Assembly: GCA_031379885.1 (NCBI GenBank)
Contig: JANNFN010000181.1
Location: 1-64,000 of the forward strand
Origin: Methylotenera_A sp031379885
Lineage (GTDB): Bacteria > Pseudomonadota > Gammaproteobacteria > Burkholderiales > Methylophilaceae
Reading direction: 5' to 3'
DNA length: 64,000 bases
Made by a program: the position numbers and the translations under genes
Notes under the pieces: model-generated
What the model was told of the DNA's origin: nothing
Seen by the model: only the letters and a program-made list of their open reading frames with translations
Databases searched by the model: none
In this document: positions 42,393 to 50,695 of the stretch, in pieces
Layout: every line of letters begins with the position of its first letter
Numbering within the stretch: the first letter of the stretch is position 1

Positions 42393-42556
42393 AGTTACTC
42401 CCCTAGATTTCGTTTTTATTTAGATATTATTTTTTATATTATTGTTCATATTTTATATATGCTAATAGTACACGCTGACACTGCTCGCCGCCTAGAGTAA
42501 CGATAAAATCAATGATATTTGTCCGTTCGTTAGGAGTGCTATTTATATAATTTTAC

Positions 42557-42590
42557 GCCTTGTGAGGTAATATCCATGCGGCTTAAAGGA
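42557..42590 (+). repeat. Dispersed repeat, copy 8 (core exact, stem weak)
   Basis: Exact AATATCCATGCG at 42569-42580 with a mere 4-bp stem (CCTT at 42558-42561 with AAGG at 42586-42589). It lies between the aas start and the amtB terminator. Confidence 0.7.
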
Positions 42591-42612
42591 CATATAAAAT
42601 CACGCTACAAAT

Positions 42613-42640
42613 AAAAACGGACGCCAAAGCGTCCGTTTTT
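42613..42640 (-). terminator. Rho-independent terminator of glnK-amtB
   Basis: Perfect 12-bp stem AAAAACGGACGC/GCGTCCGTTTTT (42613-42624 with 42629-42640), a 4-base loop and a T tract, 20 bases after the amtB stop. Confidence 0.92.
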
Positions 42641-42659
42641 ATTACTGCTAACTTACTGA

Positions 42660-44186
42660 TTACATATGATAAGCACGTTCGCCATGCTCTGTAGTATCTA
42701 AACCTTCGCGTTCAACTTCTTCACTTACGCGTAGACCAATTAATACATCTACAATTTTGTAAGCAAGGAAAGCCACAACGCCAGACCATACTAGTGTTGT
42801 ACCTACACCCCACGCTTGAGCAGTCATTTGCGCAGCCATATCATAAGGTGCAACCGCGTTTGCAACATAGTCGTAAACACCTGTTCCACCTAGAGCTGGA
42901 TTCACTAAAATACCCGTACTTAGCGCACCAAAAATACCACCAATGCAGTGCACACCAAATACGTCTAGTGAGTCATCGTAACCGATCATAGACTTAACTT
43001 TGGTTACAAAAGTGAAGCAAAGTGGCGAAACAAGCAAGCCTAGTACGATAGCACCCATAGGGCCGATGTAACCACAAGCCGGTGTAACAGCAACTAAACC
43101 AGCAATGGCACCAGAAGCTGCACCTAACATGGAAGGCTTACCTTTGAAGAACCATTCAGTAAACATCCAAGCTGTGGCAGCAGCACAAGTTGCAAGTAAA
43201 GTATTCGCGAATACCAAAGCTGCAAAACCAGTCGCTTCAAGGTTAGAACCTACGTTAAAACCAAACCAACCCACCCATAGTAAAGCAGCACCAACCATTG
43301 TAAGCGTTACGCTGTGTGGTGCCATTGCTTCTTTACCAAAGCCTATACGTTTGCCTAATACTAATGCACCTACTAAGCCCGCAATACCTGCATTAATATG
43401 CACTACAGTGCCACCAGCAAAGTCTAATGCACCTTTTTGCCAAATGAAACCGGCTGTTGCAGAAGCGGCTGTTGCAGCATCAGCAGTAGTATAAGCATCT
43501 GGACCTGCCCAGTACCAAACCATATGTGCGATTGGCAAATATGAAAACGTAAACCATAAAATCATAAAAAACAGAATGGCAGAAAATTTCATACGCTCGG
43601 CAAAAGCACCCACAATCAAAGCAGGAGTAATCACCGCAAAGGTAAGTTGGAAGCACATATAAATATATTCAGGGATGACAACGCCCTTGCTGAAAGTAGC
43701 AACATTTGAATCAGGCGTAATTCCGCTTAAAAATGCACGACCAAATCCACCAAAAAACGCATTACCTTCGGTAAAGGCAATGCTGTAGCCATACAGCGCC
43801 CATAAAACCCCTAATACGCAGGTGATCATAAATGTTTGCATTAATATAGAGAGCATATTTTTTTGACGTGCCATACCACCATAAAATAAACCCAAGCCCG
43901 GTACACACATCATTAACACCAGTACTGTAGCAACGATCATCCAAGCGGTATCACCCTTATTTGGAACAGGCGCTGGAGCTGCGGCTGCCTCAGCAGGTGT
44001 AGCTTCTGCTGGCGCTGCGGTGGTAACAGCATCATCTACTGCCGTCGCTGCTTCTGCAACTGCTTCAACTGTCGCAGTTGCTGCTTCAGTAGTCGCGGTT
44101 GCCATATCATCAGCAAAACTTAAATTACTAGTAAACCCAAAACCAACTAGGGCAACTAACGATAATACAGATAAAAATTTCTTCAT
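42660..44186 (-). CDS. amtB: Ammonium transporter AmtB
   Basis: 508 residues: a signal peptide (to LSFADD), an unusual Ala/Glu/Thr/Pro-rich linker of about 45 residues, then 11 membrane helices. Characteristic stretches: DTAWMIVATVLVLMMCVPGLGLFYGG, WFTFSYLPIAHMVW, GALDFAGGTVVHINAGIAGLVGALVLG, GWFGFNVGS and VFGVHCIGGIFGAL, with pore histidines in VVHIN and GVHCIGG. It is cotranscribed with glnK and blocked by it when nitrogen is plentiful. Confidence 0.95.
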   Translation of the reverse strand: MKKFLSVLSLVALVGFGFTSNLSFADDMATATTEAATATVEAVAEAATAVDDAVTTAAPAEATPAEAAAAPAPVPNKGDTAWMIVATVLVLMMCVPGLGLFYGGMARQKNMLSILMQTFMITCVLGVLWALYGYSIAFTEGNAFFGGFGRAFLSGITPDSNVATFSKGVVIPEYIYMCFQLTFAVITPALIVGAFAERMKFSAILFFMILWFTFSYLPIAHMVWYWAGPDAYTTADAATAASATAGFIWQKGALDFAGGTVVHINAGIAGLVGALVLGKRIGFGKEAMAPHSVTLTMVGAALLWVGWFGFNVGSNLEATGFAALVFANTLLATCAAATAWMFTEWFFKGKPSMLGAASGAIAGLVAVTPACGYIGPMGAIVLGLLVSPLCFTFVTKVKSMIGYDDSLDVFGVHCIGGIFGALSTGILVNPALGGTGVYDYVANAVAPYDMAAQMTAQAWGVGTTLVWSGVVAFLAYKIVDVLIGLRVSEEVEREGLDTTEHGERAYHM

Positions 44187-44197
44187 GTCATTACCCC

Positions 44198-44536
44198 TTA
44201 AAGTGCATCAGGACCGGTTTCACCGGTACGTATACGATAAACTTGCTCTAAATTGAACACAAAAATTTTGCCATCACCAATTTTGCCCGTTGCTGCAGAT
44301 TTCTCAATCGCATCAACTACTTGGTCAAGCATGTCATCTTTAATGGCCACTTCTAACTTAACTTTTGGCAAAAAATCCACTACATATTCTGCGCCACGAT
44401 AAAGCTCTGTGTGACCTTTTTGGCGGCCAAAGCCTTTTACTTCAGTTACCGTAATGCCTTGCACGCCAATGGCAGACAAGGCTTCACGCACTTCGTCAAG
44501 CTTAAACGGCTTGATAATTGCGGATACGAATTTCAT
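44198..44536 (-). CDS. glnK: Nitrogen regulatory protein PII (GlnK type)
   Basis: 112 residues. The PII pattern is exact: MKFVSAIIKPFKLDEVREAL, VTEVKGFGRQKGHTELYRGAEY with the uridylylated Tyr, VDFLPKVKLEVAI, GKIGDGKIFV and the end RIRTGETGPDAL. It senses 2-oxoglutarate and ATP/ADP and gates AmtB. A sigma-54 promoter lies about 55 bases before the start. Confidence 0.97.
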   Translation of the reverse strand: MKFVSAIIKPFKLDEVREALSAIGVQGITVTEVKGFGRQKGHTELYRGAEYVVDFLPKVKLEVAIKDDMLDQVVDAIEKSAATGKIGDGKIFVFNLEQVYRIRTGETGPDAL

Positions 44537-44589
44537 TTCTAACCCCCTTCAGTTTTAACTACAAAATAAACAAATGCCACATTTCACAT

Positions 44590-44607
44590 AAGCAAAGCAC
44601 GTGCCAA
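44590..44607 (-). promoter_or_regulatory. Sigma-54 (-24/-12) promoter of glnK-amtB
   Basis: Minus strand TTGGCACGTGCTTTGCTT has the invariant GG and GC ten bases apart and matches TGGCACG-N4-TTGC. Expected start of transcription is about 45 bases before glnK, as for nitrogen-regulated operons under NtrC. I did not find a clear NtrC site upstream. Confidence 0.85.
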
Positions 44608-44662
44608 CCAAAAATATGTTTATAATCAATAGTATAAATAATATATGAACAATTCTAAATTA

Positions 44663-44691
44663 TAGTTTAGCTGCAAAAATCTGCTAAACTA
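44663..44691. promoter_or_regulatory. 9-bp inverted repeat in the glnK/ubiK divergent region
   Basis: TAGTTTAGC (44663-44671) and GCTAAACTA (44683-44691) form a perfect inverted repeat with an 11-base spacer, ending 33 bases before the ubiK start codon. It could be an operator or a leader hairpin. Confidence 0.4.
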
Positions 44692-44724
44692 CAATTAAAA
44701 ATCAATAGATATTTAGGAATCGCC

Positions 44725-44967
44725 ATGTTAAATACAGAAAAAATTAATGAAATATCTAATAAAATCAATGAGATGATAAAATTAAGTCCATTGGCAGATG
44801 TCGAAAAAAACATAAATGCACTAATTCGGGGCACATTCACCAAAATGGAGCTTGTTTCGCGCGAAGAGTTTGATGTGCAAGCAGAAGTGTTGCGGAACAC
44901 GCGTGAAATGCTTCATTTGTTAGAGGCAAAACTTGCCGCAATTGAAGCTCGGCTTAAGCAAAAGTAA
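44725..44967 (+). CDS. ubiK: Ubiquinone biosynthesis accessory factor UbiK
   Basis: 80 residues: amphipathic N-terminal helix (INEISNKINEMIKLS), the motif VEKNINALIRGTFTKMELVSREEFDVQAEVL, and a C-terminal coiled coil ending in KQK. This is the YqiC/BMFP family. UbiK works with UbiJ in the soluble ubiquinone-hydroxylation complex. Its stop overlaps the ATG of comM by one base. Confidence 0.92.
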   Translation: MLNTEKINEISNKINEMIKLSPLADVEKNINALIRGTFTKMELVSREEFDVQAEVLRNTREMLHLLEAKLAAIEARLKQK

Positions 44968-46487
44968 TGAGTTTAGCCGTATTATATAGCCGCGCACTAA
45001 GTGGGATGGATGCACCAGAAGTAGTGGTGGAGGTGCATCTCGCTAATGGGTTGCCTAGCTTTACGATTGTTGGGCTTCCAGAAGCGGAAGTGAAAGAAAG
45101 TAAAGACCGCGTGCGTGCCGCGATACAAACTGCACAGTTTGAGTTCCCAGCGAGGCGCATTACTGTAAACCTAGCCCCTGCCGATTTACCGAAAGAAAGT
45201 GGGCGCTACGATTTGCCCATCGCATTGGGCATTTTGGCGGCAAGTGGCCAGATTCCAAAAGAGTCATTAAAAAATTATGAAATAGCAGGTGAATTGGCGC
45301 TGACAGGCGAGTTGCGTCCAATCCGCGGTGCGCTGGCGATGACTTATCAAATGGTGCATGCAATTGGTATAGACAATAAACATGCACCAAATAAGCGCGC
45401 TTTTATTTTGCCGCAATTAAGCGCACAAGAAGCGAGTTTGGTAAAAGATGCCATTATTTATCCCGCAAATTCATTACTTGAGGTTTGTGCGCATTTAAGT
45501 GGGCATACAGCGCTTAAGCAATTTGAATCAATCACACAAAGCCAGCCCATTCATTACCCAGATTTTAATGAAGTCAAAGGTCAAAGTCAGGCCAAGCGAG
45601 CATTAGAAATAGCCGCGGCTGGTGGCCATAGCGTATTGATGAGTGGCCCACCAGGCACGGGCAAAAGTATGCTTGCCAGCCGCTTTGCGGGCATATTACC
45701 CAGTATGACTGAAGCTGAAGCGCTAGAATCTGCCGCCATTCTATCATTAAATGGTGCCTATAAATTAGAAAATTGGAAGCGCAGACCTTTTAGAAGCCCG
45801 CACCACACAGCATCAGGCGTAGCGTTGGTGGGCGGCGGCGGCATTCCTCGCCCTGGTGAAATTAGTTTGGCGCATCATGGCGTATTGTTTTTAGATGAAC
45901 TGCCCGAGTTCGATAGAAAAGTGCTAGAAGTCTTGCGTGAGCCATTAGAAAGCGGCCACATCACCATCAGCCGCGCGGCGCGGCAGGCAGATTTCCCCGC
46001 ATCGTTTCAGTTGTTCGCTGCTATGAACCCTTGCCCGTGCGGTTATTTAGGGCATTTCAACAACAAGTGCAGATGCACGCCCGATAATGTGGCGCGCTAC
46101 CGCGGTAAAATCTCAGGTCCCTTGTTAGACCGAATTGACTTGCTCATTGAAGTGCCAGCCTTAAAAGAAGAGGAAATGACTTCTGCAACATTGGCCGAAA
46201 ACAGTACAGTAATTCGAGCACGGGTAGAAAAAGCCCGCGAATTACAGCTAAAACGCCAAGGCAAAGCCAATTTTGCACTAGGTAGCTTGGAGATTGATGA
46301 ATTTTGCCAACCTGACGATGTAGGTTTAACGCTACTTAAAACCGCCATTTCACGGCTTAATTTATCTGCGCGCGCTTATCATCGTATTTTAAAAGTCGCC
46401 AGAACCATCGCCGATTTGGCAGGTGAAGTGGCTATTAAACCCGTGCATATTGCTGAAGCGGTGCAATACAGACGTGGTGAAATTTAA
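44967..46487 (+). CDS. comM: YifB/ComM-type AAA+ ATPase (Mg-chelatase-like)
   Basis: 506 residues. The N-terminal ChlI-like domain (VVVEVHLANGLPSFTIVGLPEAEVKESKDRVRAAI) is followed by an AAA+ core: GPPGTGKSMLASRFAG (Walker A), VLFLDELPEFDRKVLEVLREPLE (Walker B region), MNPCPCGYLGH and RCTPDNVARYRGKISGPLLDRIDL. It ends with a C-terminal domain. ComM is a branch-migration helicase that aids recombination of incoming DNA in naturally transformable bacteria. Overlapping start with ubiK. Confidence 0.95.
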   Translation: MSLAVLYSRALSGMDAPEVVVEVHLANGLPSFTIVGLPEAEVKESKDRVRAAIQTAQFEFPARRITVNLAPADLPKESGRYDLPIALGILAASGQIPKESLKNYEIAGELALTGELRPIRGALAMTYQMVHAIGIDNKHAPNKRAFILPQLSAQEASLVKDAIIYPANSLLEVCAHLSGHTALKQFESITQSQPIHYPDFNEVKGQSQAKRALEIAAAGGHSVLMSGPPGTGKSMLASRFAGILPSMTEAEALESAAILSLNGAYKLENWKRRPFRSPHHTASGVALVGGGGIPRPGEISLAHHGVLFLDELPEFDRKVLEVLREPLESGHITISRAARQADFPASFQLFAAMNPCPCGYLGHFNNKCRCTPDNVARYRGKISGPLLDRIDLLIEVPALKEEEMTSATLAENSTVIRARVEKARELQLKRQGKANFALGSLEIDEFCQPDDVGLTLLKTAISRLNLSARAYHRILKVARTIADLAGEVAIKPVHIAEAVQYRRGEI

Positions 46488-46519
46488 AGATATAAGGCGC
46501 TTGAAACCGAAAAAATATG

Positions 46520-46556
46520 TGCCCTGCGACCCTCATGGGTACTGCCTCTGAGGGCA
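46520..46556 (-). repeat. Dispersed palindromic repeat, copy 9 (inverted)
   Basis: TGCCCT (46520-46525) with AGGGCA (46551-46556) and minus-strand core AGTACCCATGAG (46532-46543), three changes from the family word but close to copy 5. It lies between the convergent ends of comM and the glycosyltransferase gene. Confidence 0.65.
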
Positions 46557-46643
46557 GGTATATTATGTTAATTCATGTTTAAATTTTTGCTAGTCACCTA
46601 CATCGATACCCTGCATTTGCTTTTATTCTTCTATGCTGATGCC

Positions 46644-47648
46644 TTAGACCAAAATTTTTGATAGTGCTGTAATAATGGCTTTATCGCCAAATTCATTTTG
46701 TATAGTTTCAGTGCTGTTTATTGCATTAGCATTTAAAAAAACATCACTAATCAAACTACAAAGCGCATTGACGTTTTGAGCCAAAAAAAGCAATTCTGGC
46801 AAAATTCTAGGCTTAATCCATTTTAAAAATTTAGTTTCAACCGCAAAAACAGGCTTGCCCAATGTCATCGCGTAGAAAAAAGTACCACTCACCACGATAT
46901 CTTTGTCTGAATGCGAAATAATGACAGCCTTGGCGCCAGCAACCAACTTTTGCGCTTCAGTTTCAGAAAGGTAGCCAGGCAGAAAAATAAAATTGTCTTG
47001 TTTAATATGGCTTAAGCTGGCCGCATAATTTTTATCGCCTACCGCACCAGCAACAACAAGCACCTTATTGGCTGGAAAGTTTTTAATCAAGGATTCAATT
47101 TTTTTATAGGGTAAAATACGCCCAAAAACAATAAAGTATTCAGTAGGCAGTTTTGGCAATAATACATTCCCACTATCGGCATTATCTGCCAAGGTATATA
47201 GCGGGTGCGGACAATAAACTTTATCATTTGTAGTCTCTGCGCCAGAATGGGTGACTACCACGTCAAACAAGAGCTCATAAACGTTGACTATCATGGTTAT
47301 TAACGCAACGCGTTTAGGGTGAGTAGCATGTGGATAATGGTTATGCCGAACAAAAACAGATTGTTTAGCCAGCAAGACCATAATAGCTGTTCTCGTAAAT
47401 AATCTCACAAGATTCAATAAACTCAAGCGACCAGTAGAGTTTAACAATTCATTATCGATAAAATTTACCCAAACAATGTCGTAACTTTTTAGGTTGCCTT
47501 TTAACAGTTCAATAAGTGCTTCTTTTGGGCTGATGGCTGGTTCTATTTCGCCGAAGTTTGATAATAAAAACTGCATCCTAGCAATGTAACCATTGGTAGA
47601 ATCTTTAAATGGAATGAACGCAATCCTTCGGTTATCAAGCTTGGTCAT
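46644..47648 (-). CDS. Glycosyltransferase (GT4-like fold)
   Basis: 334 residues. The C-terminal half has the GT-B donor-binding pattern: EYFIVFGRILPYKKIESLIKNF, KVLVVAGAVGDKNYA, IFLPGYLSETEAQKLVAGAKAVIISH and GTFFYAMTLGKPVFAVET. The N-terminal half is the acceptor side. Sugar and target unknown, probably a surface polysaccharide or lipid. It stands alone on the minus strand. Confidence 0.8.
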   Translation of the reverse strand: MTKLDNRRIAFIPFKDSTNGYIARMQFLLSNFGEIEPAISPKEALIELLKGNLKSYDIVWVNFIDNELLNSTGRLSLLNLVRLFTRTAIMVLLAKQSVFVRHNHYPHATHPKRVALITMIVNVYELLFDVVVTHSGAETTNDKVYCPHPLYTLADNADSGNVLLPKLPTEYFIVFGRILPYKKIESLIKNFPANKVLVVAGAVGDKNYAASLSHIKQDNFIFLPGYLSETEAQKLVAGAKAVIISHSDKDIVVSGTFFYAMTLGKPVFAVETKFLKWIKPRILPELLFLAQNVNALCSLISDVFLNANAINSTETIQNEFGDKAIITALSKILV

Positions 47649-47772
47649 AATTTGGTTCTAAAGATAAATTCAGAATCCTAAAATAGTTAAATGCTAATCA
47701 CGCCTTTTGATTGCTCTTGCGATACACACCTTGCTTTAGCGTTTTAGTAGTGTAACCGTTAATGCTTAAGTC

Positions 47773-49182
47773 TCAGTAAGGAAAATATACTTCAAACTGC
47801 GCGCCTCTACCTTCACCAGCGCTCTTCACAGAAACGGAAGCATGATGTCTTTCAGCAATTTCTTGCACAATATTCAACCCCAAGCCACAACCTTCTTGTT
47901 GAGTGCCAAGCACACGATAAAACCGTTCAAATATTAGAGATTGATATTCGCTAGAAATGCCCATGCCGTTGTCTTGCACATAAAAAACTAGCTTCGCATT
48001 ATCTAACCGAAATCCCACTGTAATTTTGCCATTAGTAGGTGTGTAGCGTATTGCATTATCAATTAGGTTGTTCATTAGCTCGCGCAATAGCATTGCATTG
48101 CCTTGAATTAAAGCAGTTTGTAACTCGCAAGAAAAACCTAAATCGATACTTTTTTTTAATGCTACAGACACCCAGTCACTCGTTACTTCTTGGGCTAATT
48201 TTCGCAAATCAATAGATTTAATTTCTATAAAAACTGCACCGTCAGGTTCGGCCTTGGTAAGTGTGAGCAACTGATTAACCAAATGCGATAAATTACCGCT
48301 GGCTTGGTTAATCTGATTGAGAGCATGCGATATTTTGCTCGGATTTTTTTCGCGTAAAGCCAATTCCGCTTGAGTTTTAAGGCCAGCAAGTGGTGTTTTG
48401 AGTTGATGCGAGGCTTCAGCAATAAAACGTTGTTGCTTAGCAATAGTGCCACTTACTCTAGCCAATAAATCGTTAAAAGCACTTAGCAAGGGCTGTAATT
48501 CTGCTGGCGCTTTTGTGTTGTCAACAGGACTTAAATCGTTAATATCACGGTGACCCAATTCAGATTTCAGTTTTTCTAATGGCTTTAAGCCATGTCGAAT
48601 ACCAAAAAACAATAACGCGCCAATCAGCAAAATAATCAGCAATTGAGGCAGCAACATACTCAATATAATTTTGTCAGCCATAAGGGTGCGTTTTTTAAGT
48701 GTTTCACCCACAAGAACATATACATTTTGATTGTTAGTATTGACTATGGAATCAGTAGAAATTGCTAGCGTATAAACAATGACGCGTATTTTTTCTGAGT
48801 TGCGCATCGTGTCGTAATAAAGAAATTTATCTGCAGCAGGATAAGTTTTAGGTAAAGGTAAAGCGGTGTGTGTGGAAATTAGATCTCCCTTTGGACCAAG
48901 GATGCGAAAATATACGTCATCTTCCTCATCGAACTCTAATAAATCTTTGGCAATCTGTGGAAGGTTGACCTGAACCCCTAATTCTTCAAGGCTTACTTGA
49001 TCTGCCAACGCGAGGGCGGTGCGGTATAAAGATTTATCATAGGTTAGATTAATGTAATGATTAGTTAAAAAATAGCCTGCCACGGTCGAAATAAAAATAA
49101 GTGGTAAAAGTAGAATGAGCAGCCAACTAAAAAGTTGGTTTTTTAATGATGCCTGAGGTAAAAATTGCTTAAGTTTTAACAA
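47773..49182 (-). CDS. Two-component sensor histidine kinase
   Basis: 469 residues. Membrane helix 1 about 17-37, periplasmic sensor region with two-component sensor kinase N-terminal fold (about 40-160), helix 2 about 170-192, then HAMP-like linker. The phospho-His is in FIAEASHQLKTPLAGLKTQ; ATP-site motifs are LIDNAIRYTPTNG (N), YVQDNGMGIS (G1) and GCGLGLNIVQEI (G2). QseC/TctE-like. The start overlaps the response-regulator stop by 14 bases. Ligand unknown. Confidence 0.92.
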   Translation of the reverse strand: MLKLKQFLPQASLKNQLFSWLLILLLPLIFISTVAGYFLTNHYINLTYDKSLYRTALALADQVSLEELGVQVNLPQIAKDLLEFDEEDDVYFRILGPKGDLISTHTALPLPKTYPAADKFLYYDTMRNSEKIRVIVYTLAISTDSIVNTNNQNVYVLVGETLKKRTLMADKIILSMLLPQLLIILLIGALLFFGIRHGLKPLEKLKSELGHRDINDLSPVDNTKAPAELQPLLSAFNDLLARVSGTIAKQQRFIAEASHQLKTPLAGLKTQAELALREKNPSKISHALNQINQASGNLSHLVNQLLTLTKAEPDGAVFIEIKSIDLRKLAQEVTSDWVSVALKKSIDLGFSCELQTALIQGNAMLLRELMNNLIDNAIRYTPTNGKITVGFRLDNAKLVFYVQDNGMGISSEYQSLIFERFYRVLGTQQEGCGLGLNIVQEIAERHHASVSVKSAGEGRGAQFEVYFPY

Positions 49183-49849
49183 GTGATTTTGTTTCTAGTA
49201 AATAACCAAGGCCGCGGATAGTAAGTATATTAATGTCAGAATGATTTAATTTTTTTCGTAAGCGATGCAAGTAGACCTCCAGCGCGTTATCGCTAATATC
49301 TTCATCAAAGTTGCACAATTTCTCTAACATTTGTTCTTTATTGACCACTTTCCCAGTTTTTAGCATTAAAATTTCTAGCACAGCTAGTTCTCTGGCAGAT
49401 AAATTTAGGCTAGCTTTATTGTATGTGGCGATGCGACTAGCGGTATCTAATTGCAGTTTACCAACCGTAACAAGCGCGCTTCCACCTGCTTGGCCGCGTC
49501 GTATCAACGCCCGCACACGCGCCTCTAGTTCAGCCAAATTAAATGGCTTGCTTAAATAATCATCTGCGCCTAAATCTAAACCTTTTACACGGTCATCTAA
49601 GTTGTCGTTAGCCGTTAAAATTAGTACAGGAATTTTGCTACCGCGTGAACGCAAGCGCTTCAACACCTCGAAGCCGCTTAGCTTAGGTAGATCTAGATCT
49701 AACAGCACCAAATCAAATGGCTGATAGATCAGCACACCATCAGCGTCAGCACCGTTAGTAACCAAATCGATAGCATAACCAGATTGCATCAGCGAATTTT
49801 TGAGGCCATCGGCTAATACTAAATCATCTTCTACTATAAATATACGCAT
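49169..49849 (-). CDS. OmpR-family response regulator
   Basis: About 226 residues: receiver domain (MRIFIVEDDLVLADGLKNSL, phospho-Asp in DLVLLDLDLPKLSG, ILTAND, DYLSKPF) and winged-helix DNA-binding domain (LSARELAVLEILMLKTGKVVNKEQMLEKL, then SDNALEVYLHRLRKKL, TIRGLGYLL). The frame opens at 49882; the ATG at 49849 gives the usual MRIFIVEDD start, though no strong ribosome site distinguishes them. Partner of the kinase directly downstream. Confidence 0.9.
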   Translation of the reverse strand: MRIFIVEDDLVLADGLKNSLMQSGYAIDLVTNGADADGVLIYQPFDLVLLDLDLPKLSGFEVLKRLRSRGSKIPVLILTANDNLDDRVKGLDLGADDYLSKPFNLAELEARVRALIRRGQAGGSALVTVGKLQLDTASRIATYNKASLNLSARELAVLEILMLKTGKVVNKEQMLEKLCNFDEDISDNALEVYLHRLRKKLNHSDINILTIRGLGYLLETKSLVKT

Positions 49850-50000
49850 GGGTTGAATGGTGGAGTCAAAAGAATTGGACATTGTAAGGTTGCAGTAAGT
49901 TTGGCTGCGTATAGTTTATCTCACAGGCAGCAATTAAGAGGTTGCCTTTGATGTGAACTAAGTTAAACAGGGTTAATTTTATATTGATTAGGAGTTTTAA

Positions 50001-50240
50001 ATGAATAAATATTTATCAGTTTTAGTAACAGGATTATTTTTAGGCAGTTTGAGTGTTAGTGCTTTTGCAGTAGATACAGCAAAACCAGTCGTGGCAACAA
50101 CAGCATCAGCGTCTAAAGCAGCACCAACAGCCAAAGTTGCAACAAGTAAAGTTGTAGCCAAGAAAGATACTGGTATAAAAGCAACTGTTAAAAAACTATT
50201 TGCACCAGACGCAAAAAAAACAGACTTAAAACTTAAGTAA
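50001..50240 (+). CDS. Small secreted Ala/Lys-rich protein (twin 1)
   Basis: 79 residues. A signal peptide (MNKYLSVLVTGLFLGSLSVSAFA-VD) is followed by a low-complexity A/T/K/V sequence (SKAAPTAKVATSKVVAKKD) and a short tail, FAPDAKK. The next gene has a nearly identical signal region (SVSAFA-V), so they are related. It lies near a two-component system whose genes diverge. Role unknown; such proteins are often abundant envelope proteins. Confidence 0.65.
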   Translation: MNKYLSVLVTGLFLGSLSVSAFAVDTAKPVVATTASASKAAPTAKVATSKVVAKKDTGIKATVKKLFAPDAKKTDLKLK

Positions 50241-50296
50241 GCAGACATAACTAATACAAACCAATCAAATTTATTATTTATTAAAGGAAATTTATC

Positions 50297-50515
50297 ATGA
50301 ACAAATTATTGTCAGCATTATTTGCAGGTGTTTTTGCAGCAACAGTTTCAGTAAGTGCTTTTGCAGTTGAACCAGCCGCGGCGACTGATGCAACTAAAGT
50401 TGAAAAAGCTACATCAGCGGCACCAATGAAACACAAACATATGCATAAAGCGCATAAATCACACAAAGCGGAAAAAGCAGAAGCTGCGCCAGCAGCTCCA
50501 GAAGCAGCTAAGTAA
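50297..50515 (+). CDS. Small secreted His/Lys/Ala-rich protein (twin 2)
   Basis: 72 residues with signal peptide to SAFAVE. The mature part has MKHKHMHKAHKSHKAEK, a His/Met/Lys cluster that could bind copper or other metals. AAAGGAAA precedes the start. Related in its signal region to the preceding gene, and divergent from the two-component system. A metal-binding periplasmic role is inference. A terminator follows. Confidence 0.65.
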   Translation: MNKLLSALFAGVFAATVSVSAFAVEPAAATDATKVEKATSAAPMKHKHMHKAHKSHKAEKAEAAPAAPEAAK

Positions 50516-50529
50516 GTAGTCCTATTTTG

Positions 50530-50567
50530 AAAAGCGATGCTCCTAGCGATCCTAGGGCATCGCTTTT
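50530..50567 (+). terminator. Rho-independent terminator
   Basis: Stem AAAAGCGATGC (50530-50540) with GCATCGCTTTT (50557-50567), loop with further pairing (CCTAG...), followed by T. It ends the twin small-protein transcript before metH. Confidence 0.85.
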
Positions 50568-50695
50568 TTACTAGCTATACTAAGATTGAAGTCACAGATT
50601 GAAATGGCAGATTGAAATGGTTACAACATGATAAAATAAGGCTTTAGGTCACGGTCTTGATGCACTAAATCAGGGTTAAATGAACCATAAGCCAC

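Noticed and set aside
42613..42640. Mini-ykkC (guanidine-II) hairpin because of GGACG
   Set aside because: The loop is CAAA and the T tract and position after amtB make it a normal terminator; there is no second ACGR hairpin.
50568..50695. Cobalamin or SAH riboswitch upstream of metH
   Set aside because: GCCAC occurs but no B12-box context or SAH-aptamer core could be found.
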